This document shows, in pieces, positions 41,483-45,856 of a DNA stretch of 45,856 nucleotides (position 1 is the first letter of the stretch; every line of letters starts with the position of its first letter). The stretch comes from M3 sp964637445. Its GTDB lineage: Bacteria > Bacteroidota > Bacteroidia > Bacteroidales > Muribaculaceae. Position numbers and translations under genes: made by a program. The notes beneath the pieces were generated by a model. The model ran no database searches, was not told where the DNA came from, and worked only from the letters and a program-made list of their open reading frames with translations. Location: the NCBI GenBank assembly GCA_964637445.1, contig CAZWWS010000014.1:1-45856 (forward strand), in the 5' to 3' direction.

Positions 41483-42871
41483 TTATTGCTTTTGGAATAC
41501 GCGCACGTAGTCTACTTGCATCGTACATGGCAGAGCCGATTCGTCGGTGCCGGCATAGCCTCCCCAGCTGCCACCCCATGCGAGGTTGAGCGTGATGTAG
41601 AATTTCTTGTTGAAGGGCCATGTCTCGTTGTCGCCGGCGCCATCGTTGGGGAAGTAGAATAGCTGCTTGCCATCTACGTATGTCTTGATGTAGCTTTCGG
41701 TCCATTCAAGAGCGTAGATATGGAACGAGCCTTCTGCTCCGGCTGTGTATTGCGATGCAGTCTTTTGTGTGCCTTTTGTGTGGTTGTATTTTGTGGTGTG
41801 GATGCTCGATGAGGTGTAGTTGGGATCTACGCCTACTTCTTCCATGATGTCGATCTCGCCACAATTGGGCCATCCGAGGCTTTGGTCGTCGGGCATCATC
41901 CAATAAGCGGGCCATGTGCCTTTGCCTTTAGGAAGATTGATGCGGGCTTCCATGTAGCCGTATTTCCACGATGCGCGTGAGTTCATGCGGGCTGAGATGA
42001 TGTCGTTGCCCACTTTCATGGCGCGGATGTTGAGGATACCGTCTTCGACCCATGCGGTGTAGTCGCTGCCGAGCTTACCGCCCGATACGTAGCGTTGCTC
42101 TTCGTTGTTCACGTAGCCCTTTGGCCAGTTTTCAAATCGCCAAAGTGTAGAACTTACATCTTTATCCTCTTGATTGAACTCGTCGTTCCATACGAGTGTG
42201 TAGCCGTCGGGTGCTACAATGTTGTCGCTGATCTGTGAAATTTCGATGGTGGCAAGTTCGCGGTTTGAAACGGAGGTTATGGTAATCTTGCCGCTGCGAG
42301 CTTCTTTGGTGTCGTTTTCGTCGACTGATATTTCGACTGATACCTCGCCGGCTGTGCCTGATGTGGTGTTGGTCTTAATCCAAGATTGGTCGGCCGAAAG
42401 TGTCCAGTCTACATTGGATGTGATCACTACCGAGCGAGTGGTGGCTTGACCGCCGAGACTCAATGTGCGAGGGTCTACCGATGCTTTCTCGTCGGGGGTT
42501 TGAGTGATGGTGACGTTCTTACGCTCTGAACCCGATTTGATGGTAAGCGTGGCTGTGCGTGTCTCTTGGTTGGTGTTGGCGCTTACTGATGCTGTTACGA
42601 CAATGGCCTTGTTTTTCAGACCTCCCGATGGAGATACCGTAGCCCAATCGCTATCGCTTGTGATGCTCCAATCGGCAGCACCGGTAATGGTAAATTCTAA
42701 AGTTTGTTTGTTGAAATCAATCGTGGCTGATTCGGGAGTGACTGTTATCGTTGTCGCTCCTGAGGGGGTACCCCCTCCCGGGTTGCTGTTGCCTCCTCCT
42801 TCGTCGTCGGAACTGCAACCGGTAAATACTATCATAGACGATAGCAAAAGTGAAAATACAACTTTCTTCAT
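41483..42871 (-). CDS. GH16 endo-beta-glucanase lipoprotein with two BACON domains
   Basis: A 462-residue lipoprotein (lipobox FTGC, Cys19) with two BACON domains (about 42-115 and 122-208; SDWATVSPSGGLKNKAIVVT, and DWTLSADQSWIKTN in the second) and a GH16 catalytic domain (about 220-462). The catalytic signature GEIDIMEEVG places the nucleophile at E339, the assisting Asp at D341 and the acid/base at E344. Other GH16 marks are YGYMEARINLPKGKGTWPAY and HIYALEWTESYIKTYVDGKQ. The ExDxME form with one inserted residue is typical of laminarinases and lichenases that cut beta-1,3 or mixed beta-1,3/1,4-glucans. It is the first gene of the SusCD locus and probably acts at the cell surface to produce oligosaccharides for SusC. 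Confidence 0.95.
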   Translation of the reverse strand: MKKVVFSLLLSSMIVFTGCSSDDEGGGNSNPGGGTPSGATTITVTPESATIDFNKQTLEFTITGAADWSITSDSDWATVSPSGGLKNKAIVVTASVSANTNQETRTATLTIKSGSERKNVTITQTPDEKASVDPRTLSLGGQATTRSVVITSNVDWTLSADQSWIKTNTTSGTAGEVSVEISVDENDTKEARSGKITITSVSNRELATIEISQISDNIVAPDGYTLVWNDEFNQEDKDVSSTLWRFENWPKGYVNNEEQRYVSGGKLGSDYTAWVEDGILNIRAMKVGNDIISARMNSRASWKYGYMEARINLPKGKGTWPAYWMMPDDQSLGWPNCGEIDIMEEVGVDPNYTSSSIHTTKYNHTKGTQKTASQYTAGAEGSFHIYALEWTESYIKTYVDGKQLFYFPNDGAGDNETWPFNKKFYITLNLAWGGSWGGYAGTDESALPCTMQVDYVRVFQKQ

Positions 42872-43036
42872 GTTAGATTCTTTCCTGTATTTATGTTAGT
42901 TACCTTGTATCACTTTACAAATAGACGTAGTGTCGGTTTGTAATTTTTTACAAAGTAAATATATTTTACCGAATAACAAAGGGGTGAGTAAGTGTTTTTA
43001 ACAAAAATTAAACCAATGCGGTTGGTGGCTAATCGA

Positions 43037-43078
43037 GATTGCGGAATCGGCATTTGCCAAAACGCCGATTCCGCAATC
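43037..43078. repeat. Perfect 15-bp inverted repeat after the M56 gene
   Basis: GATTGCGGAATCGGC (43037-43051) and GCCGATTCCGCAATC (43064-43078) with a 12-nt loop, 27 bp past the M56 stop and 166 bp before the GH16 start. Neither strand has a T-tract after the stem, so it may be a terminator of weak type or an operator. Nothing else is evident in 42872-43105. Confidence 0.6.
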
Positions 43079-43105
43079 AAAAATTCCTGCTGTTTCTGTT
43101 TTTCT

Positions 43106-44389
43106 TTATTTCTTGGCTGTGAAGCGAATGGGAAGAGTGTATTTCACAGCTACCGGCTTGCCGTCGATTCGTCCGGGGATGAAGTCGGGGATGGTGTTGA
43201 TCACTCTTATGGCTTCTTGACCGAATGCTTCGCCAAGGGTGTTGCGCAATACTTCGGGGTCGGTCACTTTGCCGTTTTCGGAGATGGTAAACTGCATTAC
43301 CACAAATCCGCTTGCGTTCTTGTCGGCTCCTTCGGGCCATTTCACGTTGTCGGAAATGTGTTTCATCAGTGCCGCTTCGCCCATGGGATAGCGAGGCATC
43401 TCTTCGGCTGCGGTGTAGACTTTGCTTTCCGGTCGGTTGGTTGCGGATGTAGAATTTTTTGTATCTTTGTCAGCACTTACCTCTATTGAGGCAGGGGTGG
43501 AGGCGAGTGAGCCGAGCACCGAAGCCACTGCGGGGTTGTTGACGAGGATTACTGAGAGTGCCACTGCCGGCACTAAGGCTAAGGCGCGTATGCGCGCCTT
43601 GCCGCGAGATTTGTTAGATAGCATCATAGTGATACGTTTTTTAAGTGAACTGTGATTAAGACTGTTGGTGAGAGCTTGGAACCGATCGCCGACAGTCTTT
43701 TTTATTAAAAATAGCTGATATTCCTGAGCGTTTATCCCGCGGAGTATGACTTGGCGATCGGCTGCAAACTCGTGGATGTTTTGCAGCTCGTCGCGGAGCA
43801 ACCATGAGGCGGGGTTATACCAAGTGAGTATGATGGTGAGTTCTGCCAAAAGCAGGTCGAGCCAGTGGCGTTGGTCTAAATGAGCGGTTTCGTGCGCGAT
43901 GGTAATGTGGGCGGTGGCGTCGTTGTCGCTGTGTCGCATCACAATCCATCTACCCCAACTGAATGGCACCAATCGTTGCCGGTTGTGGAGCACCAGTGTG
44001 TAGCGTCCGATTCGTTGGCGAGTGCTTGATGCTATGAGTATTACGATTCCGGCAAGCGTTAAGAGCAATCTCGCTATCATTATCGCGCATCCGGCGATGT
44101 ATATCCATAATATGTATGTGAGCCATGGGATAGAAGCTGTGGTTGTCGGAGAGTGGTCGGCGAGAGTGGCGATTGTTGTGGCTGTAAGATGGCCGAGTGT
44201 GACGTCGCTGTCGGCGTTTGCGACGATTTGCATGACGGGCAGTGCTGATAGAGCAATGGCGTAGATGCTCAGTAGGATGGCGCGGTTGAATCCATGTAGC
44301 GTGGTTCGCGATAGTGTGGCGCGATATATCGAGTGCGTCACGATGATGATGACCGATGCTGTAAGAGAGTAGGCGAGCAAATTTCCCAT
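43106..44389 (-). CDS. M56 (BlaR1-type) peptidase fused to a TonB C-terminal domain
   Basis: A 427-residue inner-membrane protein. Helices at about 7-20, 36-57, 92-118 and about 270-290 surround a cytoplasmic M56 zinc-peptidase domain with the motif AHETAH (HExxH at 166-170) and the later EFAADRQVI helix. After a linker with KVYTAAEEMPRYPMG, the C-terminal 80 residues are a TonB C-terminal domain (FVVMQFTISENGKVTDPEVL, then AIRVINTIPDFIPGRIDG), which in TonB contacts outer-membrane transporters. BlaR1-type peptidases sense a signal and cleave a BlaI-type repressor, here encoded 12 bp upstream in the same operon. The fusion is common in Bacteroidetes; its signal is unknown. Confidence 0.92.
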   Translation of the reverse strand: MGNLLAYSLTASVIIIVTHSIYRATLSRTTLHGFNRAILLSIYAIALSALPVMQIVANADSDVTLGHLTATTIATLADHSPTTTASIPWLTYILWIYIAGCAIMIARLLLTLAGIVILIASSTRQRIGRYTLVLHNRQRLVPFSWGRWIVMRHSDNDATAHITIAHETAHLDQRHWLDLLLAELTIILTWYNPASWLLRDELQNIHEFAADRQVILRGINAQEYQLFLIKKTVGDRFQALTNSLNHSSLKKRITMMLSNKSRGKARIRALALVPAVALSVILVNNPAVASVLGSLASTPASIEVSADKDTKNSTSATNRPESKVYTAAEEMPRYPMGEAALMKHISDNVKWPEGADKNASGFVVMQFTISENGKVTDPEVLRNTLGEAFGQEAIRVINTIPDFIPGRIDGKPVAVKYTLPIRFTAKK

Positions 44390-44401
44390 GGAGTAAGATG
44401 A

Positions 44402-44769
44402 TTATTTGTTTTGGTTGGTGACTTTGGTGATCAGGTCGCGGATTTCGTCGTTGGTGAGTTGCTCATCTTTGAAAAGTGCGCTCACCACACCCGACAATGA
44501 GTTGCCAAAATAGCGGTCTACTACCTTGCGTAGCGTAGTTCGGCTGTGCTCTTCGCGCGACACTGCCGCACGATAGAGGTAGGTGTTGCCTGTCTTTTCG
44601 TGCGCTACATATCCTTTCTGTTCGAGCAGGCGCACGAAAGTGGAGATGGTGTTGAAGTGGGGCTTCGGGTCGGNNNNNNNNNNAGTTCTACAATCTGGCG
44701 GACGTAGAGCGGACCGCGCTCCCAAAAGATTTGCATCAATTCTTCTTCTTTTTCGGTCAGGGTTTTCAT
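44402..44769 (-). CDS. BlaI/MecI/CopY-family repressor, interrupted by an N gap
   Basis: A winged-helix repressor of about 120 residues. The start is the Met at 44769 (MKTLTEKEEELMQIFWERGP); the part after the gap reads DPKPHFNTISTFVRLLEQKG and YVAHEKTGNTYLYRAAVSRE, the DNA-binding wing, followed by a dimerisation helix region. Ten Ns at 44674-44683 fall between QIVEL and DPKPHF; the reading frame before and after does not agree with ten bases, so the gap length is nominal and a few codons are missing. It probably represses its own operon by binding the palindrome at 44809-44826 and is removed by cleavage by the M56 protein. Confidence 0.9.
44674..44683. other. Assembly gap (10 N) in the BlaI-family gene
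   Basis: Ten N. The flanking codons would be in frame with 2, 5, 8 or 11 missing bases but not with 10, so the length is a placeholder. Confidence 0.95.
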
Positions 44770-44790
44770 GATTGAAATATTTTGATGCTG

Positions 44791-44821
44791 CAAATATAAA
44801 CTAAATATTTTAGTTGTACAA
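44791..44821 (-). promoter_or_regulatory. Promoter of the BlaI-M56 operon
   Basis: On the minus strand TTG (44819-44821), 20 bp, then TATATTTG (44791-44798). The -33 element lies inside the palindromic operator. Confidence 0.7.
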
Positions 44822-44826
44822 CTAAA
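44809..44826. promoter_or_regulatory. Palindromic operator of the BlaI-family repressor
   Basis: TTTAGTTGTACAACTAAA is a perfect 18-bp palindrome covering the -33 element. A second, overlapping palindrome ACTAAATATTTTAGT (44800-44814) and an imperfect one ACTAAATTTGTTAGT (44821-44835) flank it. BlaI-type repressors bind such sites with a TACA/TGTA-like core, and here the core is TGTACA. Confidence 0.75.
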
Positions 44827-44853
44827 TTTGTTAGTTTTTTTTCAGTCAGGTGC

Positions 44854-44894
44854 AAAAAAAGTCGGAGAGGCGACCGATATGATCGTCTCTCCGA
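44854..44894 (-). terminator. Terminator of pckA
   Basis: Perfect 8-bp arms TCGGAGAG (44862-44869) and CTCTCCGA (44887-44894) with inner pairing, followed on the minus strand by a C and seven T (44854-44860). Confidence 0.8.
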
Positions 44895-44922
44895 TAGGAT
44901 ATTTCTCTAAATGAATAGTCTA

Positions 44923-45856
44923 TTAGAGTTGGGGACCTGCAGCTACAAGAGCCTTACCTGCTTCGTTGCCTTCAAATTTCTTGAAGTTCTTGATGAAGCG
45001 TTCAGCGAGGTCTTGAGCCTTAACNNNNNNNNNNCTTCTACGTTGGTGTAGGTGTCGCGAGGATCGAGGATGTTGGGATCTACGCCGGGAAGAGCGGTAG
45101 GAACTTCGAAGTCGAATACGGGGATCTTCTTGGTAGGAGCCGAGAGGATAGAGCCATCGAGGATAGCGTCGATGATACCGCGGGTATCTTTGATAGAGAT
45201 ACGTTTGCCGGTACCGTTCCAACCGGTGTTAACCAAATATGCCTTAGCGCCGTTAGCTTCCATCTTCTTCACGAGTTCTTCACCATATTTGGTGGGGTGG
45301 AGTGAAAGGAATGCTGCGCCGAAGCAAGCTGAGAAAGTGGGAGTCGGTTCAGTGATACCACGTTCAGTACCTGCCAACTTAGCGGTGAAGCCGGAGAGGA
45401 AGTAATATTGAGCTTGCTCGGGGGTAAGGATTGATACGGGAGGAAGTACTCCGAACGCATCAGCTGAAAGGAAGATTACTTGCTTAGCAGCCGGACCCTT
45501 AGAGATGGGCTTAACGATGTTTTCGATGTGGTTGATAGGATAAGATACGCGAGTGTTTTCAGTCACGCTCTTGTCAGCGAAGTCGATCTTACCGTTAGCG
45601 TCAACGGTAACGTTTTCGAGAAGTGCGTTACGACGGATAGCGTTGTAGATATCGGGTTCGCTTTCTTTGTCGAGGTTGATAACTTTAGCGTAGCAGCCAC
45701 CTTCGTAGTTGAATACACCTTCGTCGTCCCAGCCGTGTTCGTCGTCGCCGATGAGCTTACGCTTGGGGTCGGTAGAAAGGGTAGTCTTACCTGTACCTGA
45801 AAGACCGAAGAAGATAGCAGTGCTCTTTTCTTCCATGTCGGTGTTAGCTGAACAGT
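44923..45856 (-). CDS. pckA: Phosphoenolpyruvate carboxykinase (ATP), 5' end outside the window and with an N gap
   Basis: The C-terminal 310 or so residues of ATP-dependent PEP carboxykinase, which interconverts oxaloacetate plus ATP and PEP plus CO2; in Bacteroidales it often runs toward oxaloacetate in the fermentation route to succinate. Visible motifs are the kinase-1a P-loop FFGLSGTGKTTLSTD, IGDDEHGWDDEGVFNYEGG (metal site), and the conserved NTGWNGTGKRISIKDTRGII segment. The end reads NFKKFEGNEAGKALVAAGPQ followed by L and a TAA at 44923. Ten Ns at 45025-45034 separate TYTNVE from VKAQDLAERF, and ten bases do not restore frame (8 would), so the gap is nominal. The start lies beyond 45856. 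Confidence 0.96.
45025..45034. other. Assembly gap (10 N) in pckA
   Basis: Ten N. Frame is restored only with 2, 5, 8 or 11 bases; family conservation around an expected EW-containing loop suggests 8. Confidence 0.95.

Overview
The window looks like a chromosomal segment of a gut Bacteroidales bacterium, most likely a Muribaculaceae-type or Bacteroides-like genome. This is inferred from the SusC/SusD glycan locus, BACON domains, DUF1573 proteins, a DUF3791/DUF3990 remnant, and many promoters of the Bacteroidetes form TTTG-N19/20-TAnnTTTG. Two runs of ten Ns (44674-44683 and 45025-45034) interrupt coding sequence, which points to a draft or metagenome assembly. No tRNA, rRNA, CRISPR array, transposase or integrase was seen.

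Layout. 1-136 is the start of a GAPDH gene. 378-6014 (minus) is a poorly characterised envelope cluster: a LytTR-only regulator, a one-pass membrane protein with a DUF2233 domain, a lipoprotein, a large secreted protein and a DUF3298-type lipoprotein. 6205-7876 holds mscL and a carboxynorspermidine-synthase-like dehydrogenase. 7971-13216 (minus) holds rsmA-mgtE, a frameshifted carboxypeptidase-regulatory-domain gene, slyD and an RsmF-type rRNA methyltransferase. A free-standing promoter-to-terminator unit (13344-13500) suggests a small RNA upstream of a GH31 glycosidase gene. 16158-17597 carries a LOG-family hydrolase, a cobalamin adenosyltransferase and a DUF2795 protein. 17717-18437 is a gene graveyard: DUF1848 with an in-frame stop, DUF3791 with a frameshift and a six-codon DUF3990 stub. 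DUF805, pheT-yebC, a purine permease, an MscS-type channel, bcp-recA, DUF1573-DUF1573-meaB and a secreted C1 peptidase with a TIGR02757 protein follow to 31430.

31547-34496 is the most unusual part. Two unrelated AAA ATPase genes lie side by side, one with a DUF234 C-terminus and one with DUF4143. Each is bracketed by its own private palindromic repeat, with one copy 12-16 bp beyond the stop codon and another at the transcription start. The DUF4143 gene also lies between 50-bp direct repeats 1390 bp apart. These read as palindrome-bracketed, probably self-regulating and possibly mobile ATPase modules.

34603-42871 (minus) is a polysaccharide utilisation locus in the order GH16 (with two BACON domains), SusC, SusD and a surface glycan-binding lipoprotein, ended by a strong terminator. 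The GH16 catalytic motif and the binding modules suggest a beta-1,3- or mixed-linkage beta-glucan. 43106-44769 is a BlaI-type repressor with an M56 peptidase-TonB fusion behind a palindromic operator. The window ends inside pckA (ATP-dependent PEP carboxykinase).
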